A stretch of 64,000 nucleotides of DNA, from assembly GCA_024663395.1 (NCBI GenBank), contig JANFAH010000047.1:186001-250000 (forward strand), read 5' to 3'. The notes under the pieces are model-generated. The model was not told where the DNA came from, did not search any database, and saw only the letters and a list, made by a program, of their open reading frames with translations. The first letter of the stretch is position 1; each line of letters starts with the position of its first letter. Shown here piece after piece: positions 1-11,830 of this stretch. The translations under genes were made by a program, and so were the position numbers. The DNA comes from Pisolithus tinctorius (taxonomy: Eukaryota; Basidiomycota; Agaricomycetes; Boletales; Pisolithaceae).

Positions 1-213
1 TTGATGGTCGTAGTTCACACGTGAGTCAGGCTGTGCACCACAGATAGGCACGTTGATTCAACGCCACTTGACTCCGCAGTCCTTTGCCGCTCGCACTTCA
101 CCACTATCGTCCCCTACACTCATAGCACGCTTATTGCTCAAGGTATCCTAAGACCTGTCTTCTTATCTTCATATTGCCATGGCGCCGAGCTCTGTTCGTT
201 CCTGGTGGCGTTC

Positions 214-498
214 TGTAAGGATTCGGTCCGACGCTGTCGACCGTATGGTTAGATGTTGTTTTCCTTGTGACAGATCTATTGGTTTCTCATTTGTTTGTTT
301 GATCCTACTTAACCCGTACTGATACTCTGACATATTTCATGCCTAACCTCTACCCTATAAAATAGGCCTTGTAGTGTACTGTATGGGGACTTCTTTTCTA
401 CCTCGAAATAAGACACTATTGTCTGGAAACCCAAGTAGATGAAGAATCCTTCTTGTTGTGCCGCCGTTAAAAGTTCTGCACTTCTTATCGGCGTTACA
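214..498 (+). repeat. E1 5' LTR (285 bp)
   Basis: It begins TGTAAGGATTCGG and ends CGGCGTTACA. A TATA-like CTATAAAATA lies at about 355-364. It differs from the 3' LTR at six positions, all CpG transitions. Confidence 0.95.
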
Positions 499-3400
499 TA
501 TTTTTTTCCTGCAAAACAAGGTCTTACCTCAAACCCATTAATGAACACACCAGATACCTTCTCGACCATTCGCAGAACTGATCCGCTGCGAAGACAAGAG
601 TAAGTATCATACACTTGATAAAAAAGAAATGGTTAATACCCGCGCAACTGCCCGCTGAGCTACAAGAGCTCGGGCATCGTCATTACCTCCTAGCCCGTCG
701 ACGACTCAGCCTGGTGCTGACATCGCTGATAAGTCTTCGCTCCCAAAACTGACTCCAATAGGAAGTCAATATTCCACCCCAATCGAAAGGCCCGTCACTG
801 ATAACATCCGGAGTTATAGTGACGTGGTAAGGACCAGCTCGAGGGACCCAAGCCCGGCGCCCAAAGGAGCTGCCGCTACCCTCCCTGGCTCGAGAGTAAG
901 CTCGCCAATAGACCCTGGCTCGAGAGCGAGCTCGCCAAATTACCTCGGCTTGAGAGTTACCTCGCCAGAGAATCCCGGCTCGAGGGTAGCCTCGCCGATG
1001 AATCCCGGTGACGTTGAAGTCCCAGAAGCTGTAAAGGCTCGTGCCGTTAGAGTCTGGGTACCGACTCACGAAGAAAACGAGAACCTACCCGATAAGGTCC
1101 GGTGCGACTCCATATTCCCTATGAGCGAAATAGATGTTGAGTATGGTGACTGGATGGAAGTGAAGCGCAAGAGGTCATGCGAGCGACGCGCTCATAGCAC
1201 ACTGAGATCTGATCAAAGAGATGCAATCCGAAAAGCCGAAAGACGACTAACCCCAGATGAGCGGGAGAGAATCCGAAGGAGGTCGCTATCGACAACGAGG
1301 GATAACCCCGATCCTACTACATCCGAAGGCGAAGCGTCCACTACCTGGAGAGATCTCAAAGGGAAAGGACCTGACCCTAGAAATTGGGGAAACTTAAATT
1401 TCAGTGACGGTGAAATAAATACAAATGCGCAACGCGCGGCCCTCGCGTCGTGGAACACCTTGAACAAACTGGCGAGTAAGAGTGACCCCAACCTGACGGG
1501 ACCAGCGGAAAGGGGTAACCTGGAGGATGCCACATCGGCCAATGAAGACGTCCCCCAGAAGAAGACCAGTGGGGGCGACGATCGTGCTGAACGGCTCCCT
1601 AAGAAAGAGAAATCAAAGAGAAGGGAAAACACGAAGAAACCCGCTCCTTCGAAGGTTCCTCCCAATCCTGTAAAGGAGATGGTGGATAAAGTTGTCCGCC
1701 AGGACCATAAGAGGCGGGAATGCCAAAAGACGCCAAGGGCCATGGAACCTGTAAAACAGATAAACCCTAAGAGCTATATTGGGCTTGCCTTTAAACGTCT
1801 CGAAAAGGACGAAAAACGCACTAGTAAAACCAAAAGGAAACGGAAATCAACGCGTCGACGTGAATCGACAGATAGTAGCAAGTCTAGCTCTAGCCCGAGC
1901 GATGGCTCCGAGAGTAGCTCCTCGGAGGACGACTCGAGTTCAGATCCGTCCTCCTCGTCGAGTTCAAAACGCAGTACCTCAAGCGATGACGGATCGGCTT
2001 CGGAATCGGATGATACATCGAGCACCTCTGACAGTTCATCGAGCTCCAACGAATCCTCGTCGAGCTCCAACAGGTCACGAGGGCACCGGTGACGGGGGAG
2101 ATCCAAACGGCGGAAGAGCCGTAGTCGCCGAGCACATAAGCCAAAAGGGAGATCTAGATCCCGCCGTAGGACCACTTTGAAACCCATCCCACCTAACAAG
2201 TATGACGGGTCCGACAACCCTCACGCGTTTCATCGTTTCGTCACAGAAGGAACAGCATACGTCGAGGATGGGCGCGTTGAGACGAAGAAGCGTGCATTCA
2301 TACTGTCGCATTACCTGACGGGGAAAGCACATGAGTTCTATGTACGAGAGGTATCCGGGGACCCTTACAGGTGGAGACTTTCCGATTTCTTCACCGAGTT
2401 ATTCAACTATTGCTTCCCCATCGATTTCCGAATGCGCCAGCGAGAAAAACTTCAGTCCTGTTATCAGAATTCCAAGACTGTTAAAAATTACCTTTATGAG
2501 CTGAATGAGATTTGGAATATGATCGGGGAGACAAATGAACGTACCAAAGTACATAAGTTCTGGTCGGGACTCCACTGAGAACTACAGCGCGACCTATGGA
2601 AAGAAAAGCTGAACCCAGAAATCTCAACGCTAAAAAAGGTCGTAGCCTCGGCAGAGATACTCGAGATCGCGCAATCAATCACTGGGGACTATGTTCGTAA
2701 GTCGCGGAGACGGCGAAGTAAAAAGCGCACCGTTGAAAGTGCAGCCGTTTCGACTGGAGAAACAGAAACCCCAAGACAAAGGCGACCGCGTACCCGTAAG
2801 GGGAGATACAAAGGGGATGGGAACACTAAGGACTCAACACCCATGGATTCCTCTAAGACAGGAGGACGACGCGTGAAATGTCCGGATAGGCGTAAGCGCG
2901 ATAGCCCGAAGCTAAGTAAGGAGGAGCAAGAGCGTCATAAAGCAGAAGGCCTCTGCTTTATCTGCCACAAGTCTGGACACTTCTCGAGGAACTGCCCTGA
3001 TCGCCATACCGTATCCACTTCCAGCAAGCCCCCAGGCATTACGAGCTTCGGAGTGGATATTGACTTCGGGGACGTTGAATGCCAGCGTCAGTTGGCCGCG
3101 TCAGTTGATCGCGACCCGAAGATCTCTGTAAATTTCATTCAAACTCGAGGACCTAGGGTCCAAGACGAAGAGGACCTACCTGAAGATGACCTCCCTGATC
3201 TCGAGAGTGTCTTGGATGATGACAACGAAGAAAGACTTAGTGATATTGTTACTACTGATGAAGATGGATTACCCACTGGGATGCAAATATACGCGTATGA
3301 CCGTAGACCGTTCCGGGGATACCAATCGTCGGGAACCCGGCTCGGACATCCCTTGGAAGAACGCGCGATGGACCGATTGGCCGGGATTTGCTACCCAGGC

Positions 3401-5949
3401 GACGACCCGGACTCGCTGAGCACCTTTATGGACACCCGATTCCTCGTATACGACTTGGGCACCGGACAACATATGATCGCGGAAAGCGAAAGAGACGTAT
3501 TAGGACCAGGAGACGAGATCAGAATCGACACTCACCTCCTACTCAACCCTGCGTTCCGACTTGATAGTTGGTACTGGTTTAGGAAAGGGGAGCGCGCAGG
3601 CATCCCAAAGGTTGAGTTACGGAACCGCGAAAGGTCCAGAACCTGGAGATCCCATCCGATGGGCCGGCCCTTCGAAGATCGAATCGAGGCTAGACTCGGA
3701 GAATATAGTTTCCAGGTCCTGGAACGCGGAAATGCGGATCGATTCGTGTGTGTCAGGAAGGACGATACAACGTTCGAGGTACTTGATTACCACATGGCCC
3801 TGTGTTTTAAACTCCCAATCGACAGGGTGACCACACCCTATTTTGATGTCGTCCGTTGGCATGCTAAGAAGCTCTTCCGTGCGTGTATGGAGTTGACGAG
3901 CTGCGACCCTTTTGAAGGCGACGACGACGTGGGGATCTGGTCCCTGACCGGAGATGAGGACCGTGAAGAGGTGAATAATGAGCACCATGAACCCAGAGAG
4001 GACGTACCTTGCAGTGCGATCCACCTGAATGGTACTACCATTTGTAATGACGACCGGACGACCCTCCAACGAAACGCTTCAATAGCTAAGGATTTCACGT
4101 GAAAGATACCAAAGCCTTTAGTGGTGGTGGTGCACATCAATGGCCACCCAGCGCGAGCTTTGATCGACACCGGATCGCTGGCTGACTTTATGTCAGTAAC
4201 GCTAGCTGAGCAATTAAAAGTGAAACGGATCCCACTTGAAAAGCCACTTACCATACAGCTGGCAGTGCAAGGATCGCGTTCGAAGGTAAACTTCGGGACG
4301 AAAGTACGCCTACAGTACCAAGGCATTGATTGCGAGCGACATTTCGATGTGATGAACTTACAAAACTATGACCTTATCCTTGGAACCCCATTCCTATATC
4401 AGCACAAGGTAATGGTAGGGCTACATTCACCAAGGGTAGTGATCGGTAGTATGATTCCGACAGAAATGAAGGGCGAGCAGGTATCGACCCTAGAGTCGCG
4501 CGCTACTGAAGTATATCATGAGAGCATCGAAGAAGCGAGAAAATACTTACAGAGACTGGCAAAGCCGCTATGCTCCCCAGTTGGCGCTACGGCTTTGCCC
4601 CCCTTCAGAGCGATTAACCACGAGATCCCACTCCTAGACGAGAAGAAGATTTACCCATGGCGGCCGTCTAGGTGCCCAGAAGCGTTAAGACCCTTGTGGT
4701 CTGAAAAGAAGAACGCGTACCTGAGAACGGGCCGTTGGGAACTCACAGCAGCGCGAAATACGTGCCCCATGTTGTTGATCCCGAAGGCAGGAACTCCTCC
4801 TCGTCTTCGCGTGGTAGTTGACCTGCGGGAACGAAATAAGAATACTCGAAAGCTGTCGTCCCCGATGCCTGATATGGATGGGATCCTTCGACGCGTAGCC
4901 AAGAAACCGTATCGCTCGATTATCGATGGTGCGGACGCGTACGAACAGATCCGGGTCATCCCGGAGCACGTTGAACGGACAGCGGTGACTACCCCTGATG
5001 GAAACATGGTTAGCCTCGTCGTACAACAAGGTGACTGTAATGCACCCGCTACATACCAAGCTTTGATGAACCATATATTCGGCGAGCACATTGGTACCTT
5101 CATGGACGTATATCTAGACGATATAATAATCTACTCAAACACACTAGAGGAGCATGTACGCCATGTCAAAACTGTCCTCGAAACCCTCACGCGAGAAAAA
5201 CTGTACCTTAGCGAAAAGAAATTAAAGTTCCTCTGTGATGAGGTGAAGATACTTGGGCACGTTGTCACTAACGATGGGATAAAGATGGACCCGGAAAAGG
5301 TCGACCGAATACTGAACTGGAAAGTCCCTACAAACCGCACACTGTGCAAAGGATTCATAGGGTCAGTAGGATACCTCGCTGATGATATCTACAAAGTACG
5401 TGTACCCTTGGGGGTACTCACCGAAGCGAGTGCTGAGACCCGTCCATTTCGATGGACATACATGGAACAGCGCGCCTTTGAGACAGTAAAGCAATACGTC
5501 GCCACGTGCGCACAACATTGTCGCGTGCCGTTGAATTACAGCCTGGTGTCACACACCAAAGGTGTTGTGGACATGGTTACAGCTGACTCTGCCTAACTCG
5601 TTGACGAGTTGCGCACAATGCCCGTGCATGCAGATGAAGACTAAAGGCCTCATGTGTAGAAAGACTGTTGGACGTGAACAGTCATCCTTCGCACAAGAAC
5701 GAGTCGTCAGTGCTAAAGAGAAAAGAGGAAGCGAGTTAAGCGCACATTAAAGGTTTTTAGCGCCCGTGTACGGCATTCCGGTTTTCATCGTATCTCCACC
5801 ATTTCCAAAGATATCGACTCCGTTCCCATGCTCGCTTAAAGTGCTCAGCCCCACGATTCTTCCTTCCAAATTTGGAGAGGATCCTCGCACCCTACACATT
5901 TCTACAGCACTCCATCCATCAGATGCTCATTTCGCTAAGTCCATCAGTC

Positions 5950-6429
5950 ATGGCCGCCTCTTCGTCAGTCATCTCGCTTGTCTCATTTGCCAGAGACAAT
6001 GGCTATGTATATCTGCCAGGCGTTCCCACCAGCTTCCGTCCTGAAGCCCCCTGGTTCATCCTGTTGTTGTCAGCCCCGTCTCATCCCATGCAGCTTGGTC
6101 AGCGTGTTCTCCTTGTCAGTATGACTTCCAGAAGGACGTTCTTTGGTCGCCTCAGGTCTGTCACTCGGTTAGAAAGGTCTTATGTGGTCGTTTCAGTCTC
6201 CCCGGTTGACGAAGCATATGGATCGTTCCTCCCTGCTCCCTGCACCGTCTTTATTCCAATCTCGTCCATCATTCTTCCCGCATTGCGACAGCTGCAGTAT
6301 AATCTACTGTCCTCCAGCCTCCCTGATCGCATTCATGACGAGTATGACATGCATCTTGCCTTCCTACTGCAAGATCCAGCAGAAGACGTCCCTCCTTCTC
6401 CTCCTCCTCCATCAGAACCCCATCCATGA
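5950..6429 (+). CDS. Conserved 159-aa protein of the LTR-like unit (copy 1)
   Basis: I do not recognise the family. The frame opens at ATG 5950 (MAASSSVISLVSFARDNGYV) and ends at TGA 6429 after a proline-rich tail (PPSPPPPSEPHP). It is hydrophobic/serine-rich at the start, with a central VLLVSMTSRRTFFG segment, and has no signal peptide or membrane segment I would defend. The frame can be read further upstream, but only the ATG at this site is shared by all five copies. A second frame (5766-6044, 92 codons) overlaps its 5' end. The gene lies upstream of the unit's TATA box, that is, in the would-be U3. Function unknown. Being open in five copies argues it is or was translated. Confidence 0.6.
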   Translation: MAASSSVISLVSFARDNGYVYLPGVPTSFRPEAPWFILLLSAPSHPMQLGQRVLLVSMTSRRTFFGRLRSVTRLERSYVVVSVSPVDEAYGSFLPAPCTVFIPISSIILPALRQLQYNLLSSSLPDRIHDEYDMHLAFLLQDPAEDVPPSPPPPSEPHP

Positions 6430-6867
6430 AGTTTTTGTTAACTTTGCTGAGAGGATGGAAGGGTGGGAGACGCGATCGCATATGCTCTCATTGCCCCACA
6501 GACCCCCAATGCCCTAGCCCCCTTTGACGCCTGACTCATGCCCTTCAATTCTGGAATTAATACTTCCCTATCTGGAAACACCATCCATCTGTCATGCCAT
6601 CTTTGGATCTAGAGATGTCTCCGCCGAGATCTGACTTGCATCGCCACCCCCTAATGTGATATCAGTGCGCTTACTCAGTTTCTGACTCTATTTGACTCGT
6701 TCTGTGATATTTTTGACTATCCTTGACTTGTTCATTGCCAATACTTACCAATCCTCTCTGCTTGCTTACTTTTCATTTCTCGCTTACTCATCATGATTAC
6801 TCAGTCCTTACTCATTACTTACCAAGTGTTTGTGCCTTGTTTGTCACAAGCTGTGCTCCCCCCATAG

Positions 6868-6875
6868 TATATAAA
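6868..6875 (+). promoter_or_regulatory. TATA box of the LTR-like unit
   Basis: TATATAAA followed by CCCCCATGTACTTAG. The same box is kept at 18863-18870, 39798-39805, 62498-62505 and, on the minus strand, 60970-60977. It separates the ORF-bearing part from the ~540-bp 3' part, as expected of an LTR promoter. Confidence 0.6.
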
Positions 6876-9800
6876 CCCCCATGTACTTAGCTACCCAGAA
6901 TCAATCAATCAGAATCAATCAAGAAGCAATCCAGAAGTCAGCTCAGCTCAGCATATCTCGTCGTCGACAGTTGAGGCTCATTTGGAAGAGTCTATCTGTC
7001 TTCATTTATATCATTGGTAGTTGAGGCTCCATCAAGGGTCTATCTACCTCTATTCATCATCAGCAGTATCATCAGTGCTTAGTCAGCAACCTCTTGTTTA
7101 GTCATCCTCCCACTCCTGCATAACTCGTCATCGACTTGTGCAAGGAGCACATTTACTTGAAGTCCATTACTTGAAGTGCCTTTCGGCTGAACACCTTCGC
7201 TCTGTTCAGCATCCCCTTCTCAATCGGCATTCATTCATCCTCTCCTGCGTAACTCGTCATCGACTTGCGCCAGGAGCACCTCTACTTGAAGTCCCCCCCC
7301 ACATTCAGGTTTCTGCCCTCCAGGTTCCGCAGAGGCACACCACCACTCGCTCTACTTTTGTCTTTTGTGTTGGTTTTGGTTGGTTCCCACTGCCTTTCCA
7401 CACTTTGACTCACACCGGATCGAGAACCCATCTGGGTGATGACTGACGCTTGTGGCAACGGTATTGGGGGCGTGATCGCGCAGGGGAAGGATTGGAAGAC
7501 GGCAAAGGTTGCCGCATTCTATTCTGCAAAGATGTCATCAGCTCAGAGAAACTACCCTGTGCACGAACAAGAGCTCCTCGCGGGAGTCGAAACGATGCTA
7601 AGGCATCGCGATATCCTACAGGGCGCCCACTTCACGTGGGTGACTGACCACAAAAGCTTGACGCACCTACTGGACCAAAAGGATCTGTCGGGATGGCAGG
7701 CACGTTGGTTAGAGAAGCTGGCCGAGTTCGATTTCGAAATCAAATACGTACCAGGGGTTGAAAATGTGCTACCTGACGCACTATCTAGAATGTATGAGTT
7801 CGATGCGCCTGGCACGATCAGAGCGCCGAGTGAATACTTACACCACGACCTGGATGTTGGAGGGTCAGTACAACAGGGGAAAGAGCAGCAGATTATCAGC
7901 GCACCTGTGTATGTAGGGATCGAGGCGTTGGCGATGACGACCAGATCCCATGATTGGAGAATGGGCGAACGAACGGACGCTACCCCGCGATCCACACCTT
8001 CAAATGCGTCAGGTATACGCAACCCACCAGTACGTCGAGTGAAATTGATTGTAAAACCGCCAAAGGTGTCGCTGGCACAAGAGGATGGTAGGGAAGGCCC
8101 CGCCTTAACAGGGGACCCGGACCTACACATCGAAGGGAACGGTGGGAACGGGGACAGTGGAACCTCTAAGGACTCACCTGCCCGACCCGTCGCAGCGAAG
8201 ATAACCACACGACGGCGACGATCTCCCACACCCCCGGCAGAAACTGGCCGTCCCGAGACGGGCATGGAGTTTGCTAGACGGATGAAGGATCGATTCATTC
8301 TTCTGGGACCAGGCGAACGAATGAAGGGGGGAAAGGACAGAGAACGTCCCCCTATTACGGATACACACGATGCATGCATTGCAAACACGTTACAGGACAC
8401 GTGCTCGCTGCCGAGTACGGAACAACCCGCATCACACACGAGCGACACTTTGACTAGTACAGGGATCAAGGCCCCATTGGTCGTATATCCGGGCAATGAA
8501 GGTGTGCTCACAGCGGCACAGCATAAGTACGACAGAGACCCTTTCTTTAAGCAAATCATGGACGAGCCACAGGCGTTCAAGAATTTTGAAGTCACGACAG
8601 ATGGCTATATTCGCCTGAAACTCACAGATCGTACTGTTCTCTGTGTCCCGGACATAGAGGTGGACAGCAGACGAATTAGAGAGACTGTCATAGACCATGC
8701 TCATTCGCTACTAGCCCATCTAGGTACTAAGAAAACAGTATCGTACATACGCGAATTCCTGTGGTGGGATTCTATGGTGAAAGATGTCACTGCATTTTGT
8801 ACATCTTGTCAAACCTGCCAACGAAGCAAGCCCCCTACTCACAAACCGTTTGGACTCCTGAACCCACTGCCCGTACCTTCGAGACCTTGGGAAGCGATCA
8901 GGGTTGATTTTGTGGGACCCCTTCCCGAATCCAAGGACCGTAACGGAGAATATGACTCCATAACTGTGATCATAGACTTATTAACGTCTATGGTACACAT
9001 AGTGCCGAGTAGAACCACCTACACCGCTCGCGAAGTGGCGGAGTTAATGTTCGCCGAGGTATACAAGCACCACGGTTTACCTCGGGCGATAGTTAGCGAC
9101 CGAGACGTCCTATTCACGAGCATTTTCTGGAAGCATCTTAATGACCTAATCGGGATAAGGCAAAAGATGTCCAGTGCATACCACCCGGAGACAGACGGCG
9201 CCACTGAACGCGCCAACCGAACTATTGCTCAAATGTTGAGATGTTGTATCGGTCCAAACCAGAAGGACTGGGTATCTCGAATACCTGCCATCGAATTTGC
9301 TATAAACAACGCGACATCGGAGTCGACAGGATACGCACCTTTCTTTCTGAACACTGGAAGGATGCCTCGACGAATGATATAGGATGCCCCAGCAAAGGAC
9401 GAGTACCCGAGTGTAAGAGCGTTTGCGAATAAAATGAAACTCACCTTATTGGACGCTCATGACGCCATCCTGAAAGCGCGCATTAAGCAAACGACAGGCG
9501 CTAATAAAAAGCGCCGCACTTGTCCGTTCGTCAAAGGCGATCTCGTGTACATCTCTATGAAGAATATTAGCCTGTCAAAGGGAACGTCAAGGAAGCTCGT
9601 ACCGAAGTTCATTGGTCCCTACCGCATCTCGGAGGACTTCGGGAATAACTCCTTCCGCGTCGAGCTACCAGATCCTCTGAAACGGAGAGGTATACACGAT
9701 GTCTTTCATTCATCGCTGCTAAGGGTGCACATACCTAACGATGACCGTAAGTTCCCCGGCCGAATGGACGACCAAATTCCTGAGTTCGGGGGAGCCAACC

Positions 9801-11545
9801 GCGAATGGGCTGTCGATTGGATAATTAGACACCGCGGCAGTTTTTCGGATGCAATGTTCGAAGTCCAGTGGACAGCTGGGGACCGAACGTGGTTACCATA
9901 TGATGAGATCGCACACTTAAAGGCTCTTACCGATTATTTCGAGGCCATTGGGGTTGATGGGATTGAGAAATTGAGGGACGCAGGCAACGGGGGCTCGTCG
10001 GACGACGACCCCCAGGTGTTCTTGGGACACTTGGCACTGCAGGTCTGCGGAGCCCATTTAAGCCGCCCATGTCCCAACTGTAAAACTCGACCCACATACC
10101 AGAACTCCCCTTTGGCTAGACCATCTCGACCTCGGAACCACCAAGCTAACGCCTGTCCTCGCACAAACCGTCCATCTCGTCCCACTACTCGTCGTCATCG
10201 TTCTCCCGCTCGCCTACCCAAGACCTCACGCCACTACCAGAACTGCCCTCGTCAGGCCTACCCTCACACCGACCATCGTACCCCCTCGCGTGCATTCTAT
10301 AATCCTAGGCGTAAAAGCCGCAGGCACGACAGTCACGGTCGAAAGGTCAGGCACAGACAAGCTAGACCTACCATTGATAGGTGTACCCCTCACCCTCGCA
10401 GAGGCAACCATAAATCAGCCCATTGCCAGAATAGTCGACGACATCGGTCGCATACTCCCCCCCTGATCATTCGACCTTCTAGGCAGCAGACCCTAAGCCC
10501 AGACACCATAGCTACACTGCAGCACACGCTATCTGCAGTGGTCAGTGAACTCCAGAGTCTAACTATCGACCACTTACCTGACGCACGACTGCCCTATACG
10601 GCCAGCATGTCGGACGCCGCTGAGAATAACCTAATCGAGAGGATTAACCCGGATTTCTTTGCTATCTGGGATACTACAGGCTCGGGAAACCCTGAAGGGC
10701 GAGTACTCGTCCACCGCGAACAAGTCCGTTCCTACTTCCAATATGATAAAGCTCTGCGGCGGAAGGATGGAGATCCACTTGACGTACCTGCTGGATACCT
10801 CCAGTTCCGGGACGCCTATAATAGCAACGCTACTGCGAGGTCACGGTTTGCGTACTACGAGCTGGGGGACAACGCTCGTACAGTCATCACAGGTCCGGCC
10901 CCTACTAAGAAAGAGGTCCTGGGAGCGGATGCGGACCTGCGAAGTAAGGAAGAGAGGGAGGGGGGACAAGTACTCAACGGTGCGGAAACAGAGACACTAA
11001 ATAGTATGCTCTGGGATGCAGCGGAACGACTCAAGCGCCAACGCGAGCGCTTCCAGCGAGGCTATCAGGATCGCTGTGGCCGTCGGGAGGATGATCGCCA
11101 TGCCAAGGGCCCACTGGGTGGACATCCCAGTTCATCGTCCGTGGAAGCTCGTCGCACTGGAAAGTCGAACTCGAGTAAGCGCAGGGAGGCAACTAGGGCT
11201 GGTAGCTTCCACAGGAATAATAAGACGCCTACCCGTTCGTGCTCACCTGCCCCCGTTGCTAGCTCCTCTACTATCACCCTGGATGCGATCTCCCACTACG
11301 GCGTCTTCCCTGACCACACTGGCATGCCTGATCACGGTCCCTCTAATGTCGCTGTCGGTTCGGTAGGCGTGGACGTCTCCATCGAAGGTCTTGAGGAGGA
11401 GTACGGAGAAGAGTACGATGGCGTAGCAGACGCCAAAGGCGAGGATGACACGATGGAACAAGGCGGAGACGCGGAAATTGCCGGAGGTGTTGCTGAGTAA
11501 GCCCACTTCACGAAGGAAGGGTACTTTGTACCCTGGAGGGGGGAA

Positions 11546-11830
11546 TGTAAGGATTCGGTCCGACGCTGTCGACCGTATGGTTAGATGTTGTTTTCCTTGT
11601 GACAGATCTATTGGTTTCTCATTTGTTTGTTTGATCCTACTTAACCCGTACTGATACTCTGACATATTTCGTGCCTAACCTCTACCCTATAAAATAGGCC
11701 TTGTAGCGTACTGTACGGGGACTTCTTTTCTACCTCGAAATAAGACACTATTGTCTGGAAACCCGAGTAGACGAAGAATCCTTCTTGTTGTGCCGCCGTT
11801 AAAAGTTCTGCACTTCTTATCGGTGTTACA
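11546..11830 (+). repeat. E1 3' LTR (285 bp)
   Basis: Same length as the 5' LTR, no indels, six CpG transitions. It is directly followed by the CGTTC duplication and the continuation of the GTPase exon. Confidence 0.95.

Larger units (their letters stand above)
5547..7414 (+). mobile_element. ~1.87-kb LTR-like unit, copy 1 (inserted in E1 RNase H)
   Basis: Starts TGTCACACACCAAAGG, ends CTTTGACTCACA. Flanks are CTGG (5543-5546) and CCGG (7415-7418), a 4-bp duplication with one C/T change. Excising the unit plus 4 bp restores the E1 frame (..NYSPDREPIWVMTDACG..). Contents in order: a 159-codon ORF (5950-6429), a TATATAAA box at 6868-6875, and a ~540-bp 3' part with two related blocks starting 'TGCATAACTCGTCATCGACTTG'-like sequence. 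The U3 / TATA / R-U5 layout and TG...CA ends suggest a solo LTR. A small non-autonomous element with its own promoter is an alternative, because no internal region of a parent element is in the window. Confidence 0.85.
629..11500 (+). pseudogene. E1 gag-pol polyprotein, single frame with five in-frame stops and one LTR insertion
   Basis: The frame starts at ATG 629 (MVNTRATAR) and runs to TGA-free end 11500 once the 5547-7414 insertion and 4 bp are removed. Order: Arg/Ser-rich N-terminus with four ~30-bp repeats (about 880-1010); Gag core (2177-2700); zinc knuckle CFICHKSGHFSRNC (CX2CX4HX4C, about 2950); protease (LIDTGS, about 4160); RT with YLDD (about 5110); RNase H resuming at 7415 (TDACGNGIGG, then DALS); integrase HHCC (8690-8820) and DDE residues (VDFVGPL, VSDRDVLF, TDGATER); chromo-like domain (about 9800-9950); then a ~500-codon extension. 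Premature stops: TGA at 656-658, 2090-2092, 2576-2578 and 4100-4102, and TAG at 9380-9382. All are explained by a single transition from CGA or TGG. No gag/pol frameshift is needed: both lie in one frame. Confidence 0.9.
214..11830 (+). mobile_element. E1: full-length Ty3/gypsy LTR retrotransposon with chromo-like domain
   Basis: Two 285-bp LTRs (TG...CA) enclose one long gag-pol frame, with a perfect 5-bp target duplication CGTTC at 209-213 and 11831-11835. The order protease, RT, RNase H, integrase, chromo-like domain is that of a Ty3/gypsy chromovirus. A purine tract (TGGAGGGGGGAA, 11534-11545) lies just before the 3' LTR. I see no tRNA-type TGG primer site directly after the 5' LTR. A 1868-bp LTR-like unit is inserted at 5547-7414 within the RNase H region. 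Five in-frame stops make it inactive. Confidence 0.95.

Noticed and set aside
683..1069. Minus-strand 128-codon frame
   Set aside because: Antisense shadow of the repetitive E1 Gag N-terminus.
824..2092. Ser/Arg-rich frame as a host SR splicing protein
   Set aside because: It lies inside the E1 LTRs, in frame with Gag core, zinc knuckle and pol.
5547..7414. TIR DNA transposon (Ginger-like, which also have TG ends and short duplications)
   Set aside because: Not fully excluded, but the termini show only a poor inverted repeat and the unit has an LTR-like promoter layout; no transposase is seen.
629..11500. TGA read as a sense codon (altered genetic code or stop read-through)
   Set aside because: Host genes here end in TGA (ligase at 31187-31189, SART3-like gene at 23637-23639) and lack internal TGA; the pattern fits CpG decay of repeats.
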